DNA of 64,000 nt, from positions 186,001 to 250,000 of the forward strand of contig JASJOG010000202.1 of assembly GCA_030142905.1 (NCBI GenBank), given 5' to 3'. The stretch comes from Heliopora coerulea. Its lineage: Eukaryota; Cnidaria; Anthozoa; Scleralcyonacea; Helioporidae. Of the stretch, positions 11,668 to 23,508 are shown piece after piece (positions within the stretch are counted from its first letter, which is position 1; every line of letters begins with the position of its first letter). The position numbers were made by a program, and so were the translations under genes. The notes below the pieces were generated by a model. The model saw nothing but the letters and a program-made list of their open reading frames with translations, had not been told where the DNA came from and did not search any database.

Positions 11668-13050
11668 TCTTGGCTTTAATGCTCGGCTACCATATCTTCG
11701 AACGACCGCTCAACCACCACAATTGGACACTTAAACCATCGGCCAACTCATTTATAAGATTTGCATAACCTTATGGGACCATATGATGAACCGTTTAATC
11801 TGATTATCCTGAATGCCGTTAAGTCTTAATCTCGAATTTTATCGAAGTTTGTACATTTGGTGTGAAATACAAACACAAAACGTGACGTTTATTGCCAAAT
11901 ATTGGTACGATTTTACTCGCTGGTACCGTTTTGGGAACCCTGGATGGCGTTTGAAGTCGGTGGAAATCTTGAGACCTTTTTTAGAACAACGTCAGCAAAT
12001 ACCATTGGTTTTAAAATCTTGTTGACAGCCTTTAAAAATTTGCGTCAACTTCTTAATTTCTTGTAATGTTGCTAGTCACTCAACACGAACAGCAAGTCAC
12101 CTCAAAATTAATTCGTTAAGGCATTTCGGTCTGTTTTTTAGTTCCGAGTCGGCTTGAATATTAAACTGTAAATGTGTATTCCAACCATAGCCTTGATGAA
12201 CTGTTTGATGTTAGGCAATCCTATCTCTTGGACAGCCCATTGAGGGAATGAAGCACTTTTAAACTTGCTAAAGTGGGTAAAGTCTTTCTACGCAGACCTC
12301 ACTGTTGATAATCTAGAGTGAGTGATAGAGGCTTGCTATTGTACTATTAACGCATTGTTTTTGCAAAAGCTTAATCACTTTTACTCAATTTAAGTTCATC
12401 AATTTATACGATTATCACCTGTAGTTAAACTTATAGTTCTGTGTTCAGTTTAGACGTAACAGACGCTTTTCTAATAATTATGTTGTTTTTGGTAAATTGA
12501 TCACCTTAAAATATCCCAATGCCTGGATAGGGGTAGACAGACGTCATCGGTTGAATTGAGCATATGTTTGATCGGGCCCGTGGGGATGAGTGACCACAGT
12601 GCTTAGTGATCCTTCATTACCCTAATAGTTACTTGCGACTAAAATGTTGGGTCGGAATTAGGATTAGGATGAGGTCAGAGTTATCATTAGGGTTTTGATT
12701 CGGGTTACCGAGCTTTATTTGTGTGGACTAAAAAGGTTTAGTTGTCAGGATACGTGACCAGGGTCCTTTCAACCCTGGAACTCTGTCAACCCAGAAAGTG
12801 CTTCAATAAGTTGCTTACATGGATATTCAAGGCTTTTAAAGCAAGAGTCAGGAATATTAGAGCTAGGGACATGTGAATTTGGCGTAAATGGAGTTACGGC
12901 AAAATTATATAGGACTGTGTACTTCCCCAGATATGAAAATTTATTGCCAAGCACAATGTTGGTTAATCACACTGGGTTTACATTCGAGAGCTGCATGAAA
13001 ATTTCTTGACGATGATAAATTTGAAAGAAAACTCGATTATCCAAGGGTAG
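11668..13050. other. Upstream region of the Tctex1 gene and non-coding flank
   Basis: The first few hundred bases should hold the promoter of the minus-strand gene. I could not recognise a specific element. A patch at 12650-12715 contains degenerate TTAGGATTAGGAT and ATTAGGGTTTTGATTCGGGTT tracts resembling the telomere-like patch near 22970. Confidence 0.4.
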
Positions 13051-13220
13051 AGTGTTATAATTATACACTGTATGATGCTAGTCTGATTAAGTATGCATGT
13101 GTGTACATAGTTTTGTATGCTTCAGTGCTTCCTTCATTACATATGCATGTAGCTTGTGTATAAGAACCTTCAACGTTCAATAAAATTCTCTTCTTCTGGT
13201 GCCTTTGGAAGTGATCTGTC
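13051..13220 (+). repeat. Putative 5' LTR end and leader of Ty3/Gypsy element
   Basis: The segment starts around TGTTATAATTATACAC, carries an AATAAA at about 13180, and runs into a TTTGGCGACGAGAATG leader (from 13227), the sort of junction that precedes gag in animal Gypsy elements. No matching 3' LTR was found, so the boundaries are guesses. Confidence 0.4.
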
Positions 13221-13268
13221 TAACGATTTGGCGACGAGAATGAAAGAGTTGGCGAGTTTCCTGATATT

Positions 13269-13613
13269 ATGGCAGCGTATGGACACATTGATGAATATCG
13301 GCTCGGCCAGGATTGGGAGGATTATTTCGAGCGTTTAGAACAATATTTCATTGCAAACTCGATAGATGGTGCCGCCCGCAAACGAGCTATATTCCTCACA
13401 GTGTGTGGTTCTCAAACATATAGTTTACTTCGGAACCTGCTATCGCCTGAAAAACCCTCCGATAAGACTTTCGCAGATTTGACGGTTTTGATGAAAACGT
13501 ATTTTAATCCTAAGCCTTTGGTTATAGCCGAACGATATAAATTCAGCCAGCGACAACAAAAGCCAGGCGAAACGGATAAGGAATTCGTAGCAGCATTGCG
13601 AAAATTGGCTTAG
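13269..13613 (+). pseudogene. Ty3/Gypsy gag, N-terminal part (broken)
   Basis: The frame opens with MAAYGHIDEY and continues with a retrotransposon gag helix pattern (W-x-x-Y-x-x-R-L-E-Q-Y-F, then a K-R-A-I-F-L-T-x-x-G segment and FNPKPLVIAERYKF). It then meets a stop at 13611-13613. Gag would form the particle that packages element RNA. The next open part begins at 13690 in a different frame and corresponds to the nucleocapsid/protease region, so at least one stop and one frameshift break the protein. A gag identity for a cnidarian Gypsy element is well supported; function is lost. Confidence 0.75.
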
Positions 13614-13689
13614 CATTGCGATTTTGGTGACTTCTTGAATGAAGAAGCTCTTTTGAGATCTACTGGTCAGTGGATTATCTTCACATGCG

Positions 13690-14448
13690 ATGCGACAACG
13701 ACTTCTTGGGAAAGAAGTAGATTTACAAGAAACGATTCAAATAGCTGAAACTATGGAGGTGGCCGAGCAACAAGCAAAGGAATTCAAGCTAGACCATGTA
13801 AACCGAATAAGTGGTAGAAATCGAAGAGAAAGAGTGCCTCGCGAAGAATGTTTTTGCTGTAGTAGCGTAAAGCATAACCCTGGGTCCTGTTATTACAAGA
13901 AATCTCGATGTTATAATTGTAAAGAAATGGGCCATCTCCGTCGAAAATGCTTAAAACCGGAGGAAAAAAGAATTCCGAAGAATTCGGGCGGTTCAAAGTT
14001 GCCAGACAGAAAATTAAAGAAGAAATCGTCAAAAATTAGGTTGCTGGCAGCGAAAAGCGAAATCAACAATGATGGCGAAGCTTCAATCCAACCTGATGGT
14101 GGTAAAGAATGGCCTATTTTCTCGGTAACTTCAAATTCTTTAGAAGAAATACTTATTCCGTTGAAGATAGAATCACAGTATTGTGAAATTGAGCTGGATA
14201 CAAGTGCCTCCTTGTCAATTATATCAGAAGATCTGTATCCAGAAAAGTTTAAAGATCTTCCAGTGAAGACTACCGACGCGATCTTAAAGACTTACACGAG
14301 GCTAGTCTTTCCGGTAGTTGGTCAGGTCGACGTAGAAGAACAACCGTTGGTTTTAGTTCATGGTGGAGGGTCGCTGTTGTTCCGAAGAAATTGGCTGGGA
14401 AAAAAATTGGTTAAACTGGGAAAAGACCAAGTAATTATCCCCCAATAA
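13690..14448 (+). pseudogene. Ty3/Gypsy nucleocapsid and aspartic protease region
   Basis: The open frame of 252 codons holds a CCHC zinc knuckle (CYNCKEMGHLRRKC) near residues 78-91, preceded by another cysteine cluster (ECFCC...SCYY). Farther on is an aspartic-protease-like site, IELDTSASLSII, where the usual D-[TS]-G-A has become D-T-S-A. The substitution of the glycine predicts an inactive protease. Downstream the frame ends before the reverse transcriptase. The linker from 14449 to 14620 is only readable with several stops. The order gag, zinc knuckle, protease, RT is normal for Ty3/Gypsy. Confidence 0.75.
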
Positions 14449-14599
14449 TAGAATGGAAAGTTTGGTGTCGAAGTATTCCGATGTGTTTGAAGATACATTG
14501 GGTGCTGTAAAAGGTATACACGCTAAATTAGAAGTGAAGGCTGATGCTAAATGAAAAGTTTTTTAAACCTCGTGCTGTCCCATTTATGCCTTAAAAGGT

Positions 14600-15357
14600 A
14601 AGATTAATGATAATCTAAAACGATTACAGACCCTGGGTGTTCTAGAAAAGGTTAGTGAATCTCCGTGGGCAGCCTCCATTTTTCCAATCTTACCAAATTT
14701 GAGAATTTGTTGGGATTATAAAGTAACATTGAATAATGACCTTGAAGTTTACCAGTATCCATTAGCAAAAGCTGAAGATTTGTCTGCTAATTTAAATGGA
14801 GGTAAAAAGTTTTCCAAGTTGGATCTGTCTCATGCCTATCAGCAGGTCCTATTGAATAATCAATCAAGGACTTATGTGACCATTAATACTGATCAAGGTC
14901 TGTATAGGTATATTTGCTTGCCTTTTGGACTTGCGTCGGCCCCAGCTGTGTTCCAAGAAACTATATGGACAAAGTTTTGACAGGATTACAGGGCGTAGGT
15001 TGTATTTTTGATGACCTATTGATTACATGAAAGGATGATTCGGAACATCTCCAGAATCATGAAGCCACACCACAACGATTACGTGAATATGGTATTAAGT
15101 TAAAGAGAGAGAAATGTGTGTCGATACAATCATTTGTTGAGTATTTTGCCTTCATAGTCGATGCTTCTGGTATCCATCCTTCACCTGCTAAGATAGAAGC
15201 AATTACCAAGGTCCCTGATCCCCAGAACGTTAAGCAGTTGCAGTCTTTCATTGGATTGGAGAATTAGTATAGAAAGTTTATTCCTAATATGTCCAGCATC
15301 TGTCAACCCTTAAATCGTTTGTTGGGGAAAGGTGTAGAGTGGTCCTGGGATTCAAAG
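14600..15357 (+). pseudogene. Ty3/Gypsy reverse transcriptase remnant
   Basis: Reading across stops and frameshifts gives clear RT blocks: NLKRLQTLGVLEKV, then LRICWDYKVTLNN, FSKLDLSHAYQQVLL (motif A), YRYICLPFGLASAPAVFQ (motif B), a CIFDDLLIT segment where motif C would be, and the thumb/connection QLQSFIGLEN...YRKFIPNMS. Motif C shows FDD in place of Y-x-DD and is interrupted by a nearby stop. Past 15357 (after WSWDSK) I no longer recognise Gypsy sequence with confidence; no integrase was found. The element is 3'-truncated or rearranged. Confidence 0.8.
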
Positions 15358-15471
15358 GTGCCTTTGGTAGTGATCTATCTAGCCTGGAGAATAACCCACT
15401 TTCTCCCTATAGTCATGAGACCTGAATTTGATGAAGAGGATCAGACAAGGAAAACTACTGTACATCTGTGA

Positions 15472-16733
15472 CCTCTATTACGTGGGATACATGGGATACG
15501 TTCTTTTCATTCCACAATGGGAGTAAAATATTTAACTGAGTACCAAGTACGAGAAGAATAAATATTCCAAAACTTCAACTGCTTAATAGCAGTGATCCGG
15601 GCTGTAAAGCGTTTATACACGCATCATTTACATTTTGAAATTGGCACTCATTGTTTCTATAAAGTTCCAAGAGAACCATTCGCCTTTTAAGACCAGGACA
15701 TTTTGTCATCTCTGCATATGGTTAAAATTTTTCTGAAGATGAGATGGTTCCTCCTGAATGAAAATAAGTCGCATTCTAATGCACTTAGACTAGAGAGCAT
15801 CATACTTTAGTAAATGTGGGCATGTCTAACACTGCTTACCAGGTCTATCCTTTAAGTAACATAGTATTTCTGATCAAGCTGTGAATACATCAGATGTATG
15901 CAACCAAATATTTGAAATATCTAGCTTGTTTGAAGTTGCGTGCTTTTTGAAAGTTTGCATGGAGTACTGATTGACTTATTCTCAGCAATTTGTTGATACT
16001 TTTATGTTATTTTGTGTCTTATTTACAAAGCTTCCGTCCCACGTGTCCGCGACGTCTTCAAAGTTTAACATGTGCGTATCGTTAACTAAATCAGTTGACG
16101 TTGTCAAATACAAACAATTAGTTATGCTCTGAAGACGTCCCGGGCAAACAGGACAAAAACTTAAGCAAAAGACATTGAAAATAACACGGAGGTATCTACA
16201 CATCACTGCTAATAATTTGTTCGAAGTTGTTGCATCTCATTATTTAGTAGGATGGGAGGGTATCGCCTCACAATCTGCATGAATTTCGTTTACTTTGGGT
16301 TGAAATAAAGACCGGTGATTAGACAGACTGTTTCTACTTTCGGAAGTCAGCACTCGACCTTCTCGAAGATGTCAACTTGGAGCTATGGCCACGTAATTGG
16401 CGAAATATGCTGCACATAATTTAAATATTTTGCAGTTCAACTACCACCAAGGCGCTACACTACAGGTATGCTTCAGTTGAGTTAAACTGGGCTCCTGTCG
16501 ACTGTCTGCTGATTAATATGTGAGAGCTGAAAACAGGCATCACTCAATGAATTCGGCCATCTGAATGACCGAGAGAAATCGGTCACTATATTGGAGAACT
16601 TTAAAGCGTATGCCGCAACTGTGGGAGAGAATCTTTCAGGTACCACCTGTACTGATTTTAATAAAAGTGCACTGCTCGCAGGATCATAAAAGAGAACACA
16701 CCCCCTCCATGTGACGTCAACGAGAGTACTGAG
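15472..16733. other. Non-coding stretch after the Gypsy remnant
   Basis: A weak RNase-H-like reading at 15590-15690 is not strong enough to annotate. A short inverted pair, GACGTCTTCA at about 16050 and TGAAGACGTC at about 16130, is present. I see nothing else. Confidence 0.4.
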
Positions 16734-16839
16734 ATGGCTGCCGTGTCGTTATTTAATCTACTGTTGCTCAAAACAGACCAAAAGAGCCAGATTATTGAGA
16801 TTTTTTTACAGTATTATCGGGTAATAGACGCTGGAAAAG
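16734..16839 (+). CDS. Candidate first coding exon, unrecognised protein
   Basis: An ATG opens a 35-codon frame starting MAAVSLFNLLLLKT and ending in ...VIDAGK, followed directly by a consensus donor, AAAAG|GTAAGT. The composition is amphipathic and protein-like, and CG-containing sequence precedes the ATG. I found no partner exon downstream by eye. It could be the first exon of a real gene or of an element; the product is unknown. Confidence 0.35.
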
Positions 16840-17105
16840 GTAAGTAGCCTAGTTTTCTTTACTCTTAGTTACACCTAACAGTACGATGCTGATAATCGAG
16901 AAATTTAGCCGAGCAAAACCCGTGAACTGTCCAATAAATCAGTCAATAGGGAGTTGAAGCAAGCTAATACGACGATGGCATTTAACAAAGTAGTTTAAGT
17001 TTACCCGTTTGAATAGAATAACGTTCTGCTGACTTTATCATGAATTATGAATGTTTTTACTTCTCTGAAAGTCTTCTCAGTCGCTCTGGTCGGTATGTTA
17101 ACGCT

Positions 17106-18423
17106 CAGTCGCGTAGCCAGGAATTTGAAAATGGAGGGGGGGGGCAAAAGACATTTTTAGACCAATGTACCGAAAAGATGTTAGCACTGTACCGACTAAT
17201 ACTAAGGAAAAATCAAAGTTAACGAAACCGAGAGCAGAAATAATTTGAGTAGCACAAATGTGTCAATTTAATAAATACAAGCACGAAGTCTCTCTTCACT
17301 GATTCATCAATCAAACACAAAGTAATTAAAGACAGCAACAAGACATCAAGCATCAGCGGCGGATCAAGACTAAAATCTGACTGGGGTGCTAGAGTACTGA
17401 AACTTGGGGGACCGGGGGCATGCTCCCCCGGAAAACTTAGAGTTATTGGAACCTATAAAACGCCATTTCTTGCATTTTTGACAGTGATTTGCCCGTGCAT
17501 GAATAAATCAAAATCAAAATACTTTTCAATGGGAAACTAGTCATTTTCCTGAACACATTTGATGTATGTACAATTTAGGGTAAGGCATAACCCTCTACAA
17601 ACCAATGCAACCAACACCCAATCCTTGCTGGCATATACTGTATAAAATATTTTACTGCACTTTATTACAAGCTCTCGGCAACTAACTTCATGCACTTTTT
17701 AGCTTTTTCAAGAAGAACTGGAACGATAGTAACTACAGCAATTAATGCAACAAACAAAAAGCAAAGTAAAATCCCAAATTATTGGGTTTCATCATATTCT
17801 AAATTAACTGTAAATACAGTGTATTACAACTCTTAATCTGCCCATAGTTCTTAATGAACATTGAGTTACCTAAATAAGAAGTAAGAATTCATTGCAGCCG
17901 TGAAAAAATATAGTAAGTTAGATCACAAAACCATAAATACATTGCTGTATTATATACATTCTAAGTTTACAGTATCACTTTTCTGGAGCTACTTCCTGCG
18001 AAAAAGGAATAAATGTTTTCCATTTTGCCAGATCTGGCTGGCACAATAGTATTAAATTTTGAAAATGATTTAACGCAAAAGTGCGCACATCACGTGAGCT
18101 GTGATGTTTACTAACATATCTTTTTTCGTCATCACCGCTACTACAACCACTTTGTCCTGAGGGTTGATCGGATCTATCATTTTTGTCGATTAAAAGAAGA
18201 AACAAAAAATTCCTTACGAACGTTTTATATTGAATGTCTTTCCGAACTTCACCTTCGCCGGAGTTTATTTAACAATTTTTCAATTTGATAATTCAAACGC
18301 AAACGAATACGCGACAGACAGGCTTAATGTACCGACAAGCGTAATTGATATGCCAACGGACCGTGTCAGGACGAGAAGTGGGGGAGCTGCTGCCCCCTGC
18401 CCCACCCCCCTTGGCTACGCTAA
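17106..18423. mobile_element. Possible 1.3-kb DNA transposon remnant with GCGTAGCCA ends
   Basis: The left end reads CAGTCGCGTAGCCAGGAATT, followed by a G-run. The right end reads CCCCCTTGGCTACGCTAATG. The two share GCGTAGCCARG inverted, next to G- or C-rich runs, as seen in many invertebrate hAT-type elements. A second similar boundary (GCGGCGGATCAAG, about 17355) suggests nesting. No flanking duplication was found, so the two ends may belong to different insertions. No coding frame is supported inside. Confidence 0.3.
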
Positions 18424-19083
18424 TGTGTGGAACCATGGAAATGTTCTCGACAACGTACTGTGTAGAAGTAGGACGGTGTTAAAAATACTTTTGGTCCTTC
18501 GAATTATTCATTCCTTTTGTTTTGAATGAAAGTTTCTATTGTGAGAAGACGTTGCCGTAAACGTTAAAGCAGTGTTTGCTTAAATTCAGTCTCCCTAATT
18601 ATTTTTGAGTAACTTTCTACTTTTGACAATTGATGTGTCTCGACACGGCAATCCCTCAAATGTGAACTTGAATCCGACAAACTGTCACTGAACTAAAAAA
18701 CAAAAAATTAGCATATACAGGAATTACTGGTCATTTTACCGATTTTCGGACTCCCTCGACAGACTCCTGTGATTTGTCATCTCCCGGCCTCACTGGGTTT
18801 AACCCTGTGGCGTCAAATAGTCATTGTTTAAGTTACGAGGTTAGCAACGAGTCTCAAACCTGCAAAGAACACAGGAAAGGAGTTGGAAGATGGTGGTCGT
18901 CGGCTTGCATTAGCTAAGATGAAGAATCATATTCAATGTGGATAGAGTCTAGTTACTAAGGCACGAAAGTACAAGAAAATCGATCTCCATTATCGATAAA
19001 ATTCACCCAGATTTTATTTCTCGTTTCACTCCAACTAAGGACCTTTGCTCAAAACTTCAGTTTCTTAACCAGTGCGTTTTGGC
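18424..19083. other. Non-coding stretch
   Basis: No supported exon, repeat or RNA. It ends at the target duplication of the next MITE. Confidence 0.45.
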
Positions 19084-19395
19084 CATAGGCGTACAGGCCG
19101 GAAGGCAGGGGGGGCAACTGCACCCCCAAAAATTTGGAAAGGACCAGATTGGGGCAAATAGTTCGGGTAGAACTGGACAAAATAAATTTCTAAGTGTGAT
19201 TAAAACAGAAAAATTTTCAAAAATTGGTGACGATGAACAAGAGTTTGGATATTGGCGTGCATTCAGATTGCCATATACATACCGTGAGCAGTATGTAATT
19301 CTTATTCCTAGGTTTTTTCTAACTAAACATTCGAGCAGAGCGATTCGCGCAGATCGTCTCTGCCTCCCAAAATTATTATTGCCCGTACGCCCATG
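19084..19395. mobile_element. hAT-type MITE family B, copy 1 (312 bp)
   Basis: The ends CATAGGCGTAC and GTACGCCCATG are inverted repeats. Eight-base flanks GTTTTGGC (19076-19083) and GTTTCGGC (19396-19403) match at 7 of 8 positions, the duplication size of hAT transposons. The interior aligns along its length with 31248-31561. The 140-codon frame covering it is not conserved in the other copy, so I treat it as non-coding. Confidence 0.8.
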
Positions 19396-19697
19396 GTTTC
19401 GGCAGTTCCCTGACCCTTTTGACTTTTTTTTATCTCATCGTTCAACACTGCTGACACAGTACTCCATTTTTATATCATTGTTTGGCCATAACTCGGTTTG
19501 ATTTCATTGAAGTGCACTTCCCATTTTCGTTGGTAAGTCGATATATTACAAATCGCTCAAAAGGGTGGCATTCAAATATCTGAGAGGTCTGCACATGCTC
19601 GTTTTCTCTCTCCTTCATTCTCGTTCGCAGGCCTCGTCACTTTGCTTAGTGCAGCCGGGCTAAGAAAAATGATAGCATCTGGGACGGGTTCACGACT

Positions 19698-20364
19698 CGG
19701 TGAACTCGATTTCCAAATCTGGAGTGCTAACTGGCCAATGAAATGTGAAGCCAAGATGGCCACCCATGGAGGACAATTTTGTAGGTCAGTTTTAGTCCAC
19801 TACGCAGTCTTGCACGTCAGTTTTAGTCTCCCACGCGACTTTTTGCTCTTTCATGAGGGCTTTTTGTTTCAAAATGCACAAAATATTTCTTCAAAAAACA
19901 GATGATTTTAAGATCTTCAAATATATTTCGACAAAATCAAACCGAGTTACAGGTTATATTTTTCACGAAAATAAACTGCCAAACTAACGAGAAACCTGAT
20001 AAAAGTCTCGATAAATTGCTTTAGGAAACTACCAAGTGCACATCCTCTTTACTGTTAGTTTGCCATGTTTAGGCAATTGGACAACACGGCATTTTTAAAT
20101 CCTTTTGAATACTCGATTACGTAAAATTGGTCCAGTAATATTTCGTCTTGAACACCTTTCCCATGGTTGAGAACGTTTGAAGCTGAACCAAACAAAAACT
20201 AATAATTGAAGTCGTGTAAAGGATTGGAACTGACGTACAAGACCGCGTAGAGGACTGAAACTGAAGAACAAAATTTCCCTCCATGGGCGGCCATCTTGGT
20301 TTCAATTTTTGCCCGAGCAAATGTCTGGGAGTTAGCATTCCAGATATGGAAATCGAGTTCACTG
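19698..20364. mobile_element. hAT-type MITE family C, copy 1 (~667 bp)
   Basis: The terminal inverted repeats are about 80 bp: GTGAACTCGATTTCC at the left and the reverse complement GGAAATCGAGTTCAC at the right, followed inward on both sides by versions of CCAAGATGGCCRCCCATGG. The unit aligns end to end with 62709-63348, which has a perfect 8-bp target duplication. The flanks of this copy (TCACGACT and GTCGAGGA) do not match, so its duplication has decayed or a rearrangement occurred. Non-coding. Confidence 0.8.
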
Positions 20365-20780
20365 GTCGAGGACCGCGGAACGATATTTTGAGTAAGAGGG
20401 CTGACAGGGGGCGGTAGCATGACCCCCCTGAAAAAATTAAATTCAATATTTCTGAGACGGTCGTGAACACTTCATATTTTAATGATTACTCTGAAATCAC
20501 AAAACACTGGTTATATTAACAGGAACAACTCAAATACTATCAGCTGGTCACTCAAATATCGGATATGTTGATCGGATATTTAAAATCATAAATTAAAATG
20601 CGAGGGTGGTTCTCGCTTTGTTGGTAGAACAACTCAACGGTTAAGTGAATGGGTCAAGCAACATGTACCAAGTGTTATACGAAACAAGACCGTACCATTA
20701 AGAAATCAACCGAAAAGGCAATGTACCTCTACTCAAACGATTGTGACTCGGCAATCGGTCGACACTTGTTGTCAAACAAA
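20365..20780. other. Non-coding spacer
   Basis: About 400 bp between two MITEs with no recognisable feature. Confidence 0.4.
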
Positions 20781-20788
20781 TGTTGTGC

Positions 20789-21536
20789 AGGGGTGGAGAT
20801 ATAGGGGGTGGGCAAGGGGGGCTTGAGTCCCCCCACTTTTAAAGTTGGGAGACAGAGCCCCCCCCCCCAATTTTTGCAGAAAAACCCAAAATTTGTACAT
20901 TCATAATGAATCTTGACATCTGGAGGGAATGTGGCGTAACATCAAGTGGAAAAAAAGTTCCCGACTGAAGTGTAATAATTGATCAATAAAACTAAAACTG
21001 TGGAGAAGCAACTATGGATATGTACGGAAATGTTCGCGCTAGTATTTACCAGCCATCAGAAAACACTCGTTTTGCGTGGTTTTTCTCGTAAACAAAAGCT
21101 CAATGGCAAAAAAAGACAGTGTACTTTGTTCAATATATGGTCTCTACCAGACAAAAAAAGGAAAGAGGAAAAAAAGGGGGGAAAAGGAAAAAGAATTTGT
21201 GGATTTGCATGATGAAAGGATTAAGTACTTTGAACATTTTAATGTTTAAAACGTGCATGTGGTAGTACACTTAGGGCCTCTGTCACCGTTTTTTATGCAA
21301 GTTTCTGTTCTATTTCAAAGCATTATAATAAGAAAAATTATTGTAAGATACGTAGACATGCGGTTGCATAATTTAAAAATCAAAAATGTGTCCTAAAATT
21401 TATGAAAGCCGTACAGCTTTACAACATTTGTTGGAACAATATCCTGCAAAAACTCTTCTGTAAGTTATTTCCCTTCTCTTCTAAGTTGCTTCCTATAGCC
21501 ATTAGCCCCCCACTTTTTTGGGGCTGTCTCCGCCCT
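20789..21536. mobile_element. Non-autonomous hAT element (748 bp) with exact 8-bp duplication
   Basis: TGTTGTGC occurs at 20781-20788 and again at 21537-21544, directly flanking inverted ends AGGGGTGGAGA and TCTCCGCCCT. Subterminal C/G runs (CCCCCCCCCCAATTTT on one side, CCCCCCACTTTTTTGGGG on the other) are typical of this class. No transposase frame is present, so it would depend on an enzyme in trans. Confidence 0.8.
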
Positions 21537-21544
21537 TGTTGTGC

Positions 21545-22175
21545 CAATAACTATTCCGACTCCAAATTTATCATCCTGGCAAAGTGCCGCTCAGCATTCT
21601 TCCTAAAGATTATGGAATCCATGTATATTGGCGTTATTTTGATGTTTAATCCCTCCTACGTGGGATGACATCATCGCCTTTACATCAGGTATAAATATAA
21701 GCTGTTAACTCGTTTCTCAACAGTTAGCAGACGTTTGCACCTGAACAGTGGTCTGCCGAGTGCATAGTGCTTCTTTTTAGTATGTACTTTCTCTCTGTGT
21801 TGGTTCCTCTAGTTCTTTTTAGAACTGTTTTGTGTAACCATTCACCATGGTTAAGACGTTTTTCAAAGCGATACTGAAATATTTAATTTCTTTCCAAAAA
21901 AGGGGGGGGCTTTAGCCCCCAGCCCCCCCGCTTCCGCGGTCTCTGACTGGTATATCTCACTCTTTGAACGGAGGACCTGCTCTAAGGTTGACATATTTCT
22001 ACTGATTTGTGCTCGAGACAGTAAAAGCTGTTTTCCACTTGGCAAATCTTATCGCGCGAATTGACTTTTCTTTGTGTAAATTGAATTAGTTTCTCATTAG
22101 TTACAGTCGAGAGCTTTTGAAATAAAAGCAAAAGTTGCTTCGCGCGATAAAATTTACCAAATGGAAAACAGCCTT
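21545..22175. other. Non-coding stretch
   Basis: A G/C-run block at 21900-21935 (GGGGGGGCTTTAGCCCCC) resembles a subterminal part of the neighbouring hAT-type elements, but no complete element is delimited. Confidence 0.4.
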
Positions 22176-22337
22176 AAGCGCTGTTCACACGTGAGATTTT
22201 GTACCTTGCGATCGACATCTTGGAGTATGTGTTCAACTAACGAAAGTGTCGAAGACAAACTACAGCGAATCATAAGCGGATATCTTGCTTCGTGTAATTC
22301 ATACAACAGGGTGACAATCGCAACGTATAAAAGGCCC
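22176..22337. mobile_element. MITE family A, copy 2 (shortened)
   Basis: The ends are GTTCACACGTGAGATTTTGT and GTGACAATCGCAACG...AAGGCCC. The shared interior, CATAAGCGGATATCTTGC, is the reverse complement of the block in copy 1. The right inverted repeat is partly lost. Confidence 0.65.
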
Positions 22338-23508
22338 TTTAAACTCCCGCTTTTAACTCTCAGACAAAATAGAAAGAGGACGCGCTTGGATCAAGCCCAG
22401 GTACCAGGTTCATATCTAGACTACGAAGGACGATAAAAAACAAACAAAGCAATATTTATTATATGCAAAACGACTGTCATTTTTGAACGGGAAATCGCCT
22501 AGTATGCTCTGCGTAATGATTTATGATTATGTATTAGTAATGATTATGGTCGGGCTAAAGTGGTCAGACAAAATGACACTGGAAGAATTTCGCTTAAATA
22601 CGTACTTAAAAGAAATCAGTAATGCTGAGTACCATTTCAATCTCTAAATATTTTCCTCACATGGTTTTGGGAGTGAGTTTTATAGGTTTCAAGTTAATTT
22701 TCCATTTAGTTAAGCTTGGCGAAAAGTATAAATTGTAACTCGGTTTACTTTCGTTGAAAATATACTCAAAATTCTTAGATTTACTTCTGTAGTCTGAAGT
22801 AATGTTTTGTGCTATTTTTTAATGAGATCGTCTTTTGTGAAAAGGGTAAAAAATCGCATGGTGGATTGAAAATAAGGCAGAAAATTGCCCTTAGCGGACG
22901 GCCTTCTTGGCTTTACATTTCATTGGCCAGATATAGATCGATTGGAGGAATAGGATTAGGATCGTAATGGTTTGGATTAGGGTTAGGGCTAAGGCTAGAA
23001 CTAACCCTAATCTTAACCCCAGACTTAACCCTAATCCTAACTTATCCCTACCCTGATATGTCCAAATCCTAATTCTCCTCAGGTATACCTTCTAATCACG
23101 ACCATATCGACTCCCGCTTGGATAAAATGTTCAACCGTGAGATTCTGGACGCGGTCGAAAATATATTACCAGAGTTCTTCATTGATTATTTACATGAAAT
23201 AAAATAATTTACATAATTAGACGCCAACAATTGTCAATTAATATAGTTGTGAATAGTTACAGAAGACTCTGCGAGATTTATTTCGGACGACATTTATTTG
23301 AGTCTGGCATTTACAACGAGTATCAGAAAGTTTGTTTAACTATCAAATGTAAATCAGAATGTCACTGGTACAATAGATAACTAATGTTTTATTGTCATCT
23401 GTCAACATGGCGAATTCATGCACATACCATGGCATGTAAGTACTTAAGCTGTTTCACGTCCAACTAAAGATAATATTGCCTCTGTGTTAGCCAGTTCAGT
23501 TTTAACCA
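22338..23508. other. Non-coding stretch with element fragments
   Basis: At 22896-22937 a single terminal repeat of MITE family C can be read (GGCCTTCTTGGCTTTACATT). It is followed by the telomere-like patch listed separately. The rest is AT-rich and featureless. Confidence 0.45.
22955..23065. repeat. Degenerate telomere-like TTAGGG/CCCTAA foldback
   Basis: The block reads GGATTAGGGTTAGGGCTAAGG, then AACTAACCCTAATC, AACCCCAGACTTAACCCTAATCC and so on. TTAGGG-type units on the left face CCCTAA-type units on the right, giving a potential hairpin. The repeats are imperfect. It may be an interstitial telomere-like tract or a simple inverted repeat. Confidence 0.6.

Noticed and set aside
16045..16140. 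Inverted GACGTCTTC pair as a MITE
   Set aside because: Complementarity is limited to about 10 bp and the flanks do not extend it.
17106..18423. Confident full transposon between GCGTAGCCA ends
   Set aside because: Only the terminal words match and no duplication flanks them; kept as a low-confidence feature only.
19079..19501. 140-codon plus-strand frame
   Set aside because: It lies across a hAT MITE and is not preserved in the second copy.
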